From Planctomycetaceae bacterium (GTDB taxonomy: Bacteria; Planctomycetota; Phycisphaerae; Sedimentisphaerales; Anaerohalosphaeraceae), in assembly GCA_021372945.1 (NCBI GenBank), contig JAJFTK010000123.1, positions 1-64,000 of the forward strand: DNA of 64,000 bases. Direction: 5' to 3'. The notes beneath the pieces were generated by a model. The model did not search any database. It was not told where the DNA came from and was given only the letters and a program-made list of their open reading frames with translations. Shown here in pieces: positions 9,634-18,074 of this stretch. How positions within the stretch are numbered: the first letter of the stretch is position 1; the number at the start of each line of letters is the position of its first letter. The position numbers and the translations under genes are program-made.

Positions 9634-12135
9634 ATGTCACAAACCGTGTTATTGCCCGAATTGACGACGCAACTCAGTAAAGAAGAGGTGCTCGAGCAAT
9701 ATGGATGCGGTGCGGTCCGCTTTTCGGGAACTGCCAATTCGCTCTATGAACGGCACCTTGTCTTTGACGATGTGACGGACCCGGCGATAGCGGGTTCGCG
9801 CGAGCGATATGAGGCAATGGCCCGTGCTGTGCGAGATGTGCTGTCGCAAAGGTGGGTCCGCACGCAGCAGACATACGACACCAGCAATCCAAAGCGCATC
9901 TATTATCTTTCAATGGAATTTCTCATTGGGCGTTCCCTGGCCAATAATATCGTCAACCTCAGGCTGGAACCCTTCGCCAGGGAAGCGATTGCCAACCATA
10001 ATTTGGATTGGCTGGGCATCCTTGAACAGGAGCCTGACGCGGGGCTGGGCAACGGGGGCCTTGGCCGGCTGGCGGCGTGTTTTTTGGACTCCATGGCGAC
10101 CCTGCAGCTTCCGGCGATGGGGTGCGGCCTGCGTTATGAATACGGCATCTTCAAGCAGATGATGCGTGACGGCTGGCAGATCGAACAGCCGGATAATTGG
10201 CTCCGCTACCCGGACCCATGGGAGGTGGCGCGTCTTAACGAAAGCGTCGAAGTTAAACTCAATTGCTCGTTCGAACTCAAAGGCGGCAGCCTCCAGCCGA
10301 TCTGCGGTCAGCCCTCCATCCTGTTGGGAATCCCGTTTGACCGGCCGATTATCGGCTATGGCGGCAAGACCATCAACACGCTGCGCCTGTGGGCCGCCGC
10401 GGCGCCCGACTTCTTTGATTTTCAACGGTTCAGCCGCGGCGACTTCGTAGGCGCCCTGGCCGAAACGCTCTCGGCCGAGTCGCTCACGCGTGTGCTTTAC
10501 CCGGATGATACCACCAGCATGGGGCAGGGCCTGCGCTTTATTCAGGAGTATTTCCTGGTGGCCTGCTCGCTGGCGGATGCCGTGCGGAAATTCCGTTCGG
10601 CCAATGACGACTGGGGCCTTTTTCCGGAAAAAGCGGCCATTCAGATGAATGATACGCACCCGTCGATGGCTGTGCCGGAGCTGATGCGCATTTTGCTGGA
10701 TGAGGCACATCTCGGGTGGAACCAGGCGTGGGACATCACGCAAAATACGCTGGCTTATACGAATCATACACTGCTGCCGGAGGCGCTGGAAAAATGGCCG
10801 GTGAGATGGTTTGAAATGATGCTGCCCCGTCTGCTGGAGATTATTTACGAGATCAATCGTCGCTTTCTCGATAAAGTGCGAACCCGCTTCCCCGGCGACG
10901 AAGGACGCATCGCCCGCGTCAGTCTCATTGATGACGGCAGCGGCAAAGTGCGCATGGCCAACTTGGCCATCGTTGGTTCGCACAGTACCAATGGTGTGGC
11001 CGCCATTCACTCAACGCTGCTGCGGACCGTGACGGTCAGGGATATGGCGGAGATATTTCCGGCCTATTTCAACAACAAGACAAACGGCGTCACGCCCAGG
11101 CGCTGGCTCCTGCTGGCTAACCCAGCGCTGGCAAACATCATTACTGAATCTATCGGTGACGGCTGGATCACTGACCTTGATGAACTGAGTCGGCTGCGCC
11201 CGCTGGCCGACGATCCCGGTTTCCAATATGCCTTCAAAGAGGCAAAACGGCTGGCCAGAAACCAGTTTGCCCACTGGCTGACATCCAAGCATGATCTGCA
11301 CGTGGATCCCGAGAGCATTTTCGATACCCAGGTCAAGCGGATCCATGAGTACAAAAGGCAGTTGCTCAATGCGCTGCGCATCGTCGTGCTTTACAATCGA
11401 TTGCGCGCCAATCCGAATCTGGTTATGGCGCCCCGCACGTTCTTCTTTGCCGGCAAGGCCGCGCCGGCGTATCATCTGGCCAAGCTCATCATCAAGTTTA
11501 TCAATAATCTTGCCGGCACGATCGACGGCGACCCGGCCGTGCGAGGGCGTCTCAAGGTCGTGTTCCTGCCGGACTACTGCGTCTCTTTGGCCGAACGCCT
11601 GATTCCCGCCAGCGATGTCTCCAACCAGATCTCTACAGCGGGCTACGAGGCCAGCGGCACCAGCAATATGAAATTCATGATGAACGGCGCGCTCACCATC
11701 GGCACGCGCGACGGCGCTACCATCGAGATGGCCCAGGAAGCGGGCGAAGACAACTTCTTCCTTTTTGGCCTGACCGCCCAGCAGGTTGCCGATAGCCGGG
11801 GCTGGTATAATCCATGGTGGCATTATGAAAACGAACCCGAGACCCGCCAGGCATTGGATATGATCCGCTCGGATTTCTTCAGCCGCCACGAGCCGGGGCT
11901 CTTTATGCCGTTGTACGACTCGCTGCTGACCGGGGGCGACCATTATATGCACCTGGCGGACCTGCGTTCTTATCTTGAGGCGGACGCGAAAATATGTAAC
12001 TTGTACGCCGAGCCTGAACAATGGGCCAGGAAAGCCGTTTTGAACATCGCCGGTTCGGGCAAATTCTCGAGCGACCGCACCATTCAGGAATACGCGTCCG
12101 ACATCTGGAACGCAACACCGTGTCCCGTAACATGA
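9634..12135 (+). CDS. glgP: Glycogen/starch (alpha-glucan) phosphorylase
   Basis: An 833-residue GT35 phosphorylase that releases glucose-1-phosphate from alpha-1,4-glucans, of the usual length (about 800-840). Diagnostic segments are YYLSMEFLIGRSLANN near residue 92, LGNGGLGRLAACFLDSMATL near 135 and NDTHPSMAVPELMR near 340. The pyridoxal-phosphate attachment motif EASGTSNMKFMMNG lies near residue 675, and its Lys is the Schiff-base residue. The start with AAAGGA six bases upstream is preferred over one 20 codons earlier. Transaldolase follows after 29 bases. The pair with the divergent phosphoketolase implies breakdown of stored glucan to pentose or hexose phosphate and then acetyl phosphate. 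Confidence 0.97.
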   Translation: MSQTVLLPELTTQLSKEEVLEQYGCGAVRFSGTANSLYERHLVFDDVTDPAIAGSRERYEAMARAVRDVLSQRWVRTQQTYDTSNPKRIYYLSMEFLIGRSLANNIVNLRLEPFAREAIANHNLDWLGILEQEPDAGLGNGGLGRLAACFLDSMATLQLPAMGCGLRYEYGIFKQMMRDGWQIEQPDNWLRYPDPWEVARLNESVEVKLNCSFELKGGSLQPICGQPSILLGIPFDRPIIGYGGKTINTLRLWAAAAPDFFDFQRFSRGDFVGALAETLSAESLTRVLYPDDTTSMGQGLRFIQEYFLVACSLADAVRKFRSANDDWGLFPEKAAIQMNDTHPSMAVPELMRILLDEAHLGWNQAWDITQNTLAYTNHTLLPEALEKWPVRWFEMMLPRLLEIIYEINRRFLDKVRTRFPGDEGRIARVSLIDDGSGKVRMANLAIVGSHSTNGVAAIHSTLLRTVTVRDMAEIFPAYFNNKTNGVTPRRWLLLANPALANIITESIGDGWITDLDELSRLRPLADDPGFQYAFKEAKRLARNQFAHWLTSKHDLHVDPESIFDTQVKRIHEYKRQLLNALRIVVLYNRLRANPNLVMAPRTFFFAGKAAPAYHLAKLIIKFINNLAGTIDGDPAVRGRLKVVFLPDYCVSLAERLIPASDVSNQISTAGYEASGTSNMKFMMNGALTIGTRDGATIEMAQEAGEDNFFLFGLTAQQVADSRGWYNPWWHYENEPETRQALDMIRSDFFSRHEPGLFMPLYDSLLTGGDHYMHLADLRSYLEADAKICNLYAEPEQWARKAVLNIAGSGKFSSDRTIQEYASDIWNATPCPVT

Positions 12136-12164
12136 GCAGTTCAACCTTTGTCTGGAGCACTCCC

Positions 12165-13253
12165 ATGAATCCAACACAAAAACTGCACGACTTGGGCCAA
12201 AGCATTTGGCTTGATTTTATCACTCGCGATCTACTGTCTAGCGGTACGCTGGACGATTACATGCGCGAATTCTCCGTAACGGGCCTCACGTCCAACCCCA
12301 CGATCTTCTACAATGCAATCAACAGCAGTCATTCGTATGATGACTCCATCGCCGCCAAGTACGCTGAAAGCAAGTCCGGCAAAACGGGCGAAAGTCTAAT
12401 CCTTGACATCATGCTTGAGGACATCACGCGTGCGGCCGACCTGCTTCGACCGGTGTTTGACAGCACCAACGGCATGGACGGCTGGGTGTCGCTGGAGGTG
12501 TCGCCGCTGCTGGCTCACGATACGGCAGGAAGTGTTGCCTCAGCCAAAGACCTGCACGCCAGGGCCGCACGTCCGAACGTGTTCATTAAAATCCCCGGAA
12601 CCGCGGAAGGTTTTGACGCCATCGAAGAGGCTGCCTTCGCCGGCGTTCCCATCAATGTGACGCTTCTGTTTTCGCGCGAGCACTACGTGGCCGCCGCCCA
12701 AGCCTGGCTTGGCGGGATTGAGCGTCGAATCGATGCAGGATTGAATGCTAATGTTCCATCCGTTGCCTCTGTGTTTGTCAGCCGCTGGGATACGGCGGTT
12801 GCAGCCCATGTGCCGCCTGAATTAAAGAACAAGCTGGGTATCGCGGTGGCCAAATCCGCCTATCAGGCCTACCAGGAACTTTTACTGTCGCCGCGCTGGC
12901 AGCGGGCCTATAACTTTGGCGCCCAGCCGCAGCGGCTCCTTTGGGGCAGCACCGGCACAAAAGATCCCAGCGCATCCGATACCCTGTACGTTAGCGAACT
13001 TGCCGCACCGTTTACGATCAACACGATCCCCGAAAAGACCTTGAAGGCGTTCGCCGACCACGGTCAAATTGCAAAAGTGCTGTCTCCGGACGGAGGCGAT
13101 TTCCGGGATACGCTGGAACGGTTTGCCGATGCCGGCATTGACGTCGATGCCCTGGCGGCTCAACTCCAGGACGAAGGAGTGAACTCCTTTTTCGAGTCAT
13201 GGAACAAGCTGGCAACTTTGCTTAAATCCAAAATGCCCGAGTACGCCGTCTAA
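12165..13253 (+). CDS. tal: Transaldolase
   Basis: A 362-residue transaldolase of the longer class found in actinobacteria and cyanobacteria. It transfers a dihydroxyacetone unit between sugar phosphates in the non-oxidative pentose-phosphate pathway. The motif GLTSNPTIFYNAI is near residue 40. The Schiff-base lysine lies in NVFIKIPGT near residue 140, and SVFVSRWDTAV near 200. The ATG at 12165 has GGAG seven bases upstream; longer in-frame starts overlap the phosphorylase gene and are rejected. It should provide fructose-6-P or erythrose-4-P exchange for the phosphoketolase shunt encoded divergently. Confidence 0.95.
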   Translation: MNPTQKLHDLGQSIWLDFITRDLLSSGTLDDYMREFSVTGLTSNPTIFYNAINSSHSYDDSIAAKYAESKSGKTGESLILDIMLEDITRAADLLRPVFDSTNGMDGWVSLEVSPLLAHDTAGSVASAKDLHARAARPNVFIKIPGTAEGFDAIEEAAFAGVPINVTLLFSREHYVAAAQAWLGGIERRIDAGLNANVPSVASVFVSRWDTAVAAHVPPELKNKLGIAVAKSAYQAYQELLLSPRWQRAYNFGAQPQRLLWGSTGTKDPSASDTLYVSELAAPFTINTIPEKTLKAFADHGQIAKVLSPDGGDFRDTLERFADAGIDVDALAAQLQDEGVNSFFESWNKLATLLKSKMPEYAV

Positions 13254-13267
13254 AACAAGGGACCTAT

Positions 13268-14497
13268 ATGGAATGGCCTTTTGCAGGGACGCCGATCAAA
13301 AAGAACATAGCAGGTTTTTGCGCTGCCATCATTGCCGCTGCTTTCATACTGCTGCTGCAAGGCTGTGCTCCTTCTCGAAAGGCGGTTCCCATCACCCGTC
13401 TGCCCGATGGCAAGATCGCCGGCTTCCCGGATGTGCGTCATTGGGAGATCGACTACGCGCCCGATGTTGCATTCGATCCAAACGGCGGCGACTGCAATTT
13501 CCTGGTTCTTTCCGGCGGCGGCTCCAAAGGCGCCTTCGGGGCCGGCTTTCTCAATGGCTGGAGCCGCACGGGAACCCGGCCGCAGTTTAAGATCGTGACC
13601 GGCATCAGCACAGGCGCCCTGATCGCGCCGCTGGCATTCCTGGGCAGCGATTATGATGCTCTGCTCAAAGACAACTACACGACCGTTGCAACCAAAGACA
13701 TTCTGAACATGCGAGGATTGCTGGATTTTGGAGTTTTTGCGATTTTAACGGGCGAGTCAGCGGCCAGTTCGCGGCCCCTTGAGAAAATGATCGAACAAAT
13801 GGTCACGCCCCAAGTCCTGGAGGCTGTCGCGGCGGCGCACCAAAAAGGAAGGCGATTGTACATCGGCACGACGAACCTTGACGCTCAACGGCTGGTTGCG
13901 TGGGATATGGGAGCGATCGCACAGAGCAGCCATCCCGATGCCATCAAGCTGTTTCGAAAGGTCATGCTGGCTTCGGCCTCGATCCCCGGCGCGCTTGGGC
14001 CGGTCTATTTTGACGTGGAGATGGACGGGCAAAGCTACGACGAAATGCATGTGGATGGAGGGGTCATCACAGGCCTCTTCGGTTACGGCGGCGCATTATT
14101 TGAACGCTCGCAGCCTCAATCGCCTTGCAGCATTTATATTGTCAAAAATGGAAAACTGGATACTGAATTCGAACCGATAAAACGGCGTTCTTTCCGCATT
14201 ATCGGGCGCACGATCGGGACGCTGATGAAATCGCAATCCTGGAGCGACATGCTGCGTATCCGCAATCAGGCCTTGCGTGACGGTGTGGCGTTTCATTATG
14301 CCTGCATCCCGCAGGACTTTATTTCAAAAGGCGAAGAGATGTTCGATCCGGAAGAGATGAAACGAATGTACGACCTGGGCTACAGCATGGCGGTGTCGCA
14401 ACATCCGTGGCAGACGGAAGTACCGTTTTTCCGCCAGGATCATCAATGGTTGTGGGCAGCAGAAAGTCCGCGATCCGTCGCTAGCGACGAAAACTGA
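13268..14497 (+). CDS. Patatin-like phospholipase lipoprotein
   Basis: A 409-residue patatin-family lipid acyl hydrolase with a lipoprotein signal: hydrophobic segment about 15-30 ending in the lipobox LLLQGC. The catalytic dyad is visible. The oxyanion loop GGGSKGAFGAGFL lies near residue 84, the nucleophile Ser is in GISTGALIAP near 116, and the Asp is in HVDGGVITG near 260. It is probably anchored in a membrane and hydrolyses lipids or similar esters; the substrate is not predictable. It follows transaldolase by 14 bases with AAGGGA before the ATG and may be its last co-transcribed gene. It converges with the GntR-type regulator gene. Confidence 0.88.
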   Translation: MEWPFAGTPIKKNIAGFCAAIIAAAFILLLQGCAPSRKAVPITRLPDGKIAGFPDVRHWEIDYAPDVAFDPNGGDCNFLVLSGGGSKGAFGAGFLNGWSRTGTRPQFKIVTGISTGALIAPLAFLGSDYDALLKDNYTTVATKDILNMRGLLDFGVFAILTGESAASSRPLEKMIEQMVTPQVLEAVAAAHQKGRRLYIGTTNLDAQRLVAWDMGAIAQSSHPDAIKLFRKVMLASASIPGALGPVYFDVEMDGQSYDEMHVDGGVITGLFGYGGALFERSQPQSPCSIYIVKNGKLDTEFEPIKRRSFRIIGRTIGTLMKSQSWSDMLRIRNQALRDGVAFHYACIPQDFISKGEEMFDPEEMKRMYDLGYSMAVSQHPWQTEVPFFRQDHQWLWAAESPRSVASDEN

Positions 14498-14543
14498 TCG
14501 AAAACGTTCATCCGTGACCGACAGCCGAGATGCGGCAAGCGCA

Positions 14544-15644
14544 TCAAAGGCCGACGCCGCTCATGGTGTTTCTGAGCGCAGCGGGTTTTGCCGCCGGGGA
14601 GGTGGATTCGCCGATGAAGATCTGAGGCTGAGTCGGCTGGATCAATTGTGAACCGGACCATGCCGCCTGCGGAGTTTGTATTCTTTCGATGCACATGCGG
14701 ATATAGGGCGTAGGGTCAGGCATCTCGATGCAGGTCAGTGAAGGAGACAAGTACCTGGCCAATCCCTCGTCGTTGATCGTGCAGATGCTGAAGTCTTTGC
14801 CGACCACCATGCCGCGGTCACGCATGGCGCGCATCGCGCCGATCGCGCCGAGGGCGGTCGTGCAGAAGATCGCCGTCGCATGGATCTTCTGCGTCGCTAT
14901 GATCTTTTCCATGTTGGCGTAAGCCCAGGTCAATTGGGCTTCATAAGGCGTGTACGGTTTTACCGGCTCTCCGTAAAGCACCCCGCCGAAACGATGGGCG
15001 GCTCTCCACAATTGCCATTGTTCGATACGGCTGGCGATAACCGGGTCAACCGTTTGAATGTTGAAGCAATCGACGCTTTGGTGCCCCAGTTCTCCCAGTT
15101 TGTCCAGCAGCCGCTGCGTGAAAAAGGGTGGAAACAGGCAGATCGAGGTGATATTCTGTTCGGTGAGGTCCCGTTCAAGAAAGACCAGCGACTTGCCGGC
15201 TTCTTTGAGCCGTTTGACAATGCGGGGAGGCATCTCTTCGCCGCTGGGAAACAGAAAAACGACGTCAAAATTTTCCAGGGTTTCGATCAGCATCGGGTCG
15301 TCCCAATGCACATAAAAGATCGTTCGCACCCGTGCATCAATATCGTTGGCTACGGTTTCAATGCCTAGTCTCCAGCGTTCAACGTTGCCGGAGGCTGTTG
15401 AAGGGACAAGAAACGCGATTGTCAGGGTCTTATCCGCCAGGTCCTTTCGGATGGTTAGCCGCCCGTTGACTTGTCTTTCGAGCAACCCCTTCTGCATCAA
15501 ACCTTCGATCGCTTTGCGTACGGTCATCCGGGACGCTCCGGATTCTCGCGACAATTCCCGCTCGGCGGGTAATCCTCCCAATAGGTAATCCCCGTGCTTG
15601 ATACGCCTTTCAAGAAGGGTTTGTATTTGTTTTGTTTTTGTCAT
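14544..15644 (-). CDS. GntR-type transcriptional regulator with periplasmic-binding-protein-like domain
   Basis: A 366-residue regulator. Residues about 1-68 form a GntR winged helix-turn-helix (LPAERELSRESGASRMTVRKAI is diagnostic, covering about 25-46). Residues about 75-345 resemble a LacI/periplasmic-binding-protein sugar sensor (LTIAFLVPSTASGN, FFTQRLLDKLGELGHQSV, AIFCTTALGAIGAMRAM), as in AraR-like proteins. The start codon has no Shine-Dalgarno site. A TATAAT hexamer ends only 11 bases before the ATG on the minus strand, so the mRNA may be nearly leaderless. It is divergent from the secreted-protein cluster, whose promoter region carries an inverted repeat at 15826-15843. Control of that cluster in response to a sugar is inferred. 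Confidence 0.88.
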   Translation of the reverse strand: MTKTKQIQTLLERRIKHGDYLLGGLPAERELSRESGASRMTVRKAIEGLMQKGLLERQVNGRLTIRKDLADKTLTIAFLVPSTASGNVERWRLGIETVANDIDARVRTIFYVHWDDPMLIETLENFDVVFLFPSGEEMPPRIVKRLKEAGKSLVFLERDLTEQNITSICLFPPFFTQRLLDKLGELGHQSVDCFNIQTVDPVIASRIEQWQLWRAAHRFGGVLYGEPVKPYTPYEAQLTWAYANMEKIIATQKIHATAIFCTTALGAIGAMRAMRDRGMVVGKDFSICTINDEGLARYLSPSLTCIEMPDPTPYIRMCIERIQTPQAAWSGSQLIQPTQPQIFIGESTSPAAKPAALRNTMSGVGL

Positions 15645-15655
15645 AGTAAATCTAT

Positions 15656-15661
15656 ATTATA
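15656..15661 (-). promoter_or_regulatory. -10 hexamer of the GntR-type regulator gene
   Basis: A perfect TATAAT on the minus strand ends 11 bases before the regulator ATG. Transcription would begin only about five bases upstream of the start codon, which fits the absence of a ribosome-binding site. No good -35 element is visible at the usual spacing. Confidence 0.4.
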
Positions 15662-15789
15662 GGTTTATTGCCTCTAATTTATTAGTCCAATATTGTCTGA
15701 AAACAGAATTATTATACCTAACAACCAACCGGCAGTCAAGACCCACGCATCGATAATATTCCTTTTGATCCACAAGTAAAATAAAATAC

Positions 15790-15819
15790 TTGACTATTGA
15801 GTCATTTTTAGTGTACAGT
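15790..15819 (+). promoter_or_regulatory. Sigma70-like promoter ahead of the first solenoid gene
   Basis: TTGACT at 15790-15795 and TACAGT at 15814-15819 are separated by 18 bases. The promoter would drive the PEP-CTERM gene at 15984 with a leader of about 158 bases. The element resembles three other promoters in the window with -10 hexamers TACAAT or TACAGT. Confidence 0.5.
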
Positions 15820-15825
15820 AATGGT

Positions 15826-15843
15826 ATATTTGTGGCCAAATAT
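15826..15843. promoter_or_regulatory. Inverted repeat, candidate operator of the GntR-type regulator
   Basis: ATATTTG-TGGC-CAAATAT is a perfect 7-base inverted repeat. It lies directly after the -10 hexamer at 15814-15819, so a bound repressor would cover the transcription start. It is in the intergenic region shared with the divergent regulator gene, the usual place for such a site. Confidence 0.45.
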
Positions 15844-15983
15844 CATACTATTTGGAATACGCTATCTTGAAATATCAAACCGTGGTCAGAGGCAAATAAG
15901 GCGGTTTAGATAGAAAGAGATGACTTCGGCACTGAACTGTACGGTGCCATAAATGTACTACTTTTTTTCGGAGGAAAGTGATC

Positions 15984-16802
15984 ATGAAGAGGAACACTGT
16001 CATTTTGGTTTGCACCGCACTTCTTTTAATCTTCTCAATCGATGGTTTCAGCGTCGTAGCCAATTATTGGAACAACACTGCAGGGGATAACGAATGGAAC
16101 AATGCGGCAAACTGGAGCACAGGTCGCATTCCGTCGCCTTTAGACGATTCCGTTAACGGGGACGAGGCGAAGATCCGGATCGGCGCCGGCCCGGTGATCG
16201 ACACCGGTGATATAGTGGAGGCCTTCCGGGTCTTTGTGGGAATGGATGGAACCAACTACGGCCAGCTTACGATCGACGGAGGAACGCTCACAACAACTGG
16301 CTATCTGTCCAGCGGGTACCATGTTGGCAATACAGCCACGGTTACGATGAACAGCGGCTACGTTCGCCTGGGCACTCTAACGGGCGCAAATGGCCATTTT
16401 TACTGCGGACGTGCCGGACAGACCACGTTCAACATGAACGGCGGTACGATGGATATTATGAACACGTTCTTCATCGCCCGTGATGCTACGGCAAATAATG
16501 TGATGGTCAACTTGGACGGCGGAATTGTCACGGCCAGCACGCTTTCGATGCGGCAAAACGTCGGAGCAGTGGGAAATATGAATATCACAGGCGGCAAATT
16601 GATCCTCCAGGGCGATGATACGGCTACGGTTGCCAACTATCTGGCCAATGGCTGGATCACAGGTTACGGCAGCGAGGATAATATAGTTTATGATTATAAT
16701 ATTACCACTCCCGGCAAAACTACGGTATGGGCCGTGCCTGAACCCGCGACAATTAGCCTTTTGTGCGCAGGCCTTTTGGGTCTGATCCGGCGAAAAGGTT
16801 AG
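15984..16802 (+). CDS. Secreted beta-solenoid protein with PEP-CTERM tail
   Basis: A 272-residue exported protein. A signal peptide (about 1-25) is followed by the module shared by this whole cluster: W-N-N...W-N-N-A-A-N-W-S-T-G-R-I-P, then imperfect repeats with MNGGT/LDGGI/ITGGK turns (about residues 80-220), suggesting a right-handed beta-solenoid. The C-terminus AVPEPATISLL, then a hydrophobic stretch, then IRRKG is a PEP-CTERM sorting signal, so an exosortase (not in this window) should process it. The start used is the ATG nine bases after GGAGG, the same leader pattern as the next gene; a GTG two codons earlier is unlikely. No enzymatic motif is visible, and a structural or carbohydrate-binding surface role is inferred. 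Confidence 0.85.
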   Translation: MKRNTVILVCTALLLIFSIDGFSVVANYWNNTAGDNEWNNAANWSTGRIPSPLDDSVNGDEAKIRIGAGPVIDTGDIVEAFRVFVGMDGTNYGQLTIDGGTLTTTGYLSSGYHVGNTATVTMNSGYVRLGTLTGANGHFYCGRAGQTTFNMNGGTMDIMNTFFIARDATANNVMVNLDGGIVTASTLSMRQNVGAVGNMNITGGKLILQGDDTATVANYLANGWITGYGSEDNIVYDYNITTPGKTTVWAVPEPATISLLCAGLLGLIRRKG

Positions 16803-16818
16803 AACAATTGGTCTCGAA

Positions 16819-16851
16819 AATGCAGCCTCTCAACGGGGGCTGCATTTATTA
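16819..16851 (+). terminator. Rho-independent terminator after the first PEP-CTERM gene
   Basis: The stem AATGCAGCC / GGCTGCATT with a 10-base loop is followed by TATTATTT. It ends the single-gene transcript that begins near 15826. Confidence 0.75.
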
Positions 16852-16903
16852 TTTGTGGATATAAAAAACAGCATATTATTGTTAATAAATTTCTATTCTA
16901 TGC

Positions 16904-16932
16904 TTGACAACGTTTTTGAAAATATATACAAT
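16904..16932 (+). promoter_or_regulatory. Strong sigma70-like promoter
   Basis: TTGACA (16904-16909) and TACAAT (16927-16932) are separated by exactly 17 bases. The -10 hexamer continues as TACAATTCTGGT, a 12-base string repeated exactly at the promoter at 32623. The predicted start near 16939 gives a leader of about 125 bases for the gene at 17064. Confidence 0.7.
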
Positions 16933-17063
16933 TCTGGTACACTGTGTTTTCTAATTAGATAAAATTGGAATATCACACTGGTTGCGAGTTGAAGTTTATA
17001 GTGTGTTAAAACGTGAGGCAGGATAGATGTTTTAACTTAACCCTATGTTTGGAGGAAAGTGCG

Positions 17064-17924
17064 ATGAAGAGGAAGATTGCAGTTCTGTTGGTTCTGATCG
17101 TTTCCCTGTTTGGCGTCTATGCTGATGCCCTAACTTGCCGCTGGAATACGGGTATTTCTAACGGCAGTTGGTTTACGGCGTCTAACTGGAGTACCCTTAC
17201 CGTGCCGACTGCCCTGGATGGGGTTCAGATGTACGGGTCAAGTTCACAAAGTTCAGGCGCATTTATCCAGGCGGGTGAAAACGCTTTCGCGCTTGAGATC
17301 CGTAATGGCGGCGGCACAGAATCGTACAACACACCAAGCTACCTCACAATGAATGGCGGAACATTGACGACGGCCAACTGGTTGATGATGGGTACTGACA
17401 GTTCCGGCAACCGGAGCGGTGTATTCGTCATGAATGATGGTTTGGTCACGCTTGGCACGGGCACCCGTACGAACGGGCACCTCTACGTCGGCAGCGGCTA
17501 CACCAATATGCTATCCACCGCAATGGTTAAAGGCGAACTGCAAATGAATGGCGGCGTGATCGATGCCGGCGGCACGTTCGGGATCGGCAGACGTCACACC
17601 ACGGGGATTGTCCACCTGGATGGCGGCACAATCTATGCCAACAATTTCACAATGAAAGATCCTTCTGAAATCGTTGGTACGCTTTCAGGTTCTGCATACA
17701 TGGACATTACCGGCGGCAAGATGATCATTACCGGTGACCGCAGCGAAGTTATTTCCACATACATCTCCAACGGCTGGCTGACCGGTTACGGCAGCGAGGA
17801 CGATATTCGGTTCGATTTTGATGTGACCAACGCGGGCAAGACAACAGTCTGGGCGGTACCTGAACCGGCCACGATGTGTTTGATGGCAGCAGGCTTGTTG
17901 GGCGTTATTCGGCGAAAGAAATAA
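17064..17924 (+). CDS. Secreted beta-solenoid protein with PEP-CTERM tail
   Basis: A 286-residue paralogue of the protein at 15984. It has a signal peptide (about 1-21), the W-N-T-G...W-F-T-A-S-N-W-S opening motif, repeats with MNGGTL, MNGGVI and LDGGTI turns, and the same pre-tail stretch SNGWLTGYGSEDDI. It ends in VPEPATMCLM, a hydrophobic stretch and IRRKK. The start ATG is five bases after GGAGGAAA; the longer frame begins at a non-ATG codon and lacks a ribosome site. It has its own promoter (16904) and a terminator (17937), so it is monocistronic. A surface-sorted, non-enzymatic role is inferred. Confidence 0.85.
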   Translation: MKRKIAVLLVLIVSLFGVYADALTCRWNTGISNGSWFTASNWSTLTVPTALDGVQMYGSSSQSSGAFIQAGENAFALEIRNGGGTESYNTPSYLTMNGGTLTTANWLMMGTDSSGNRSGVFVMNDGLVTLGTGTRTNGHLYVGSGYTNMLSTAMVKGELQMNGGVIDAGGTFGIGRRHTTGIVHLDGGTIYANNFTMKDPSEIVGTLSGSAYMDITGGKMIITGDRSEVISTYISNGWLTGYGSEDDIRFDFDVTNAGKTTVWAVPEPATMCLMAAGLLGVIRRKK

Positions 17925-17936
17925 GTGCTGATCTGC

Positions 17937-17961
17937 AAGCCAGGCCTTTGGGGCCTGGCTT
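17937..17961 (+). terminator. Hairpin terminator after the second PEP-CTERM gene
   Basis: A 10-base perfect stem AAGCCAGGCC / GGCCTGGCTT has a 5-base loop and begins 12 bases after the stop. The following bases (GTATCG) are poor in T, so termination may be incomplete. Confidence 0.6.
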
Positions 17962-18074
17962 GTATCGTTGGATGTTCTGAGGTTTTGGTTTTTAGGGCGG
18001 CAGCCTCACGCGTTTACGAAATGAATTGCCGCGCAGACTGTATCCGAAACGCAGTGACTTCTCAGGAGAGATGT

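Noticed and set aside
9910..12177. Long minus-strand open frames opposite glgP (366 and 388 codons)
   Set aside because: Both mirror the phosphorylase coding sequence and lack recognisable features.
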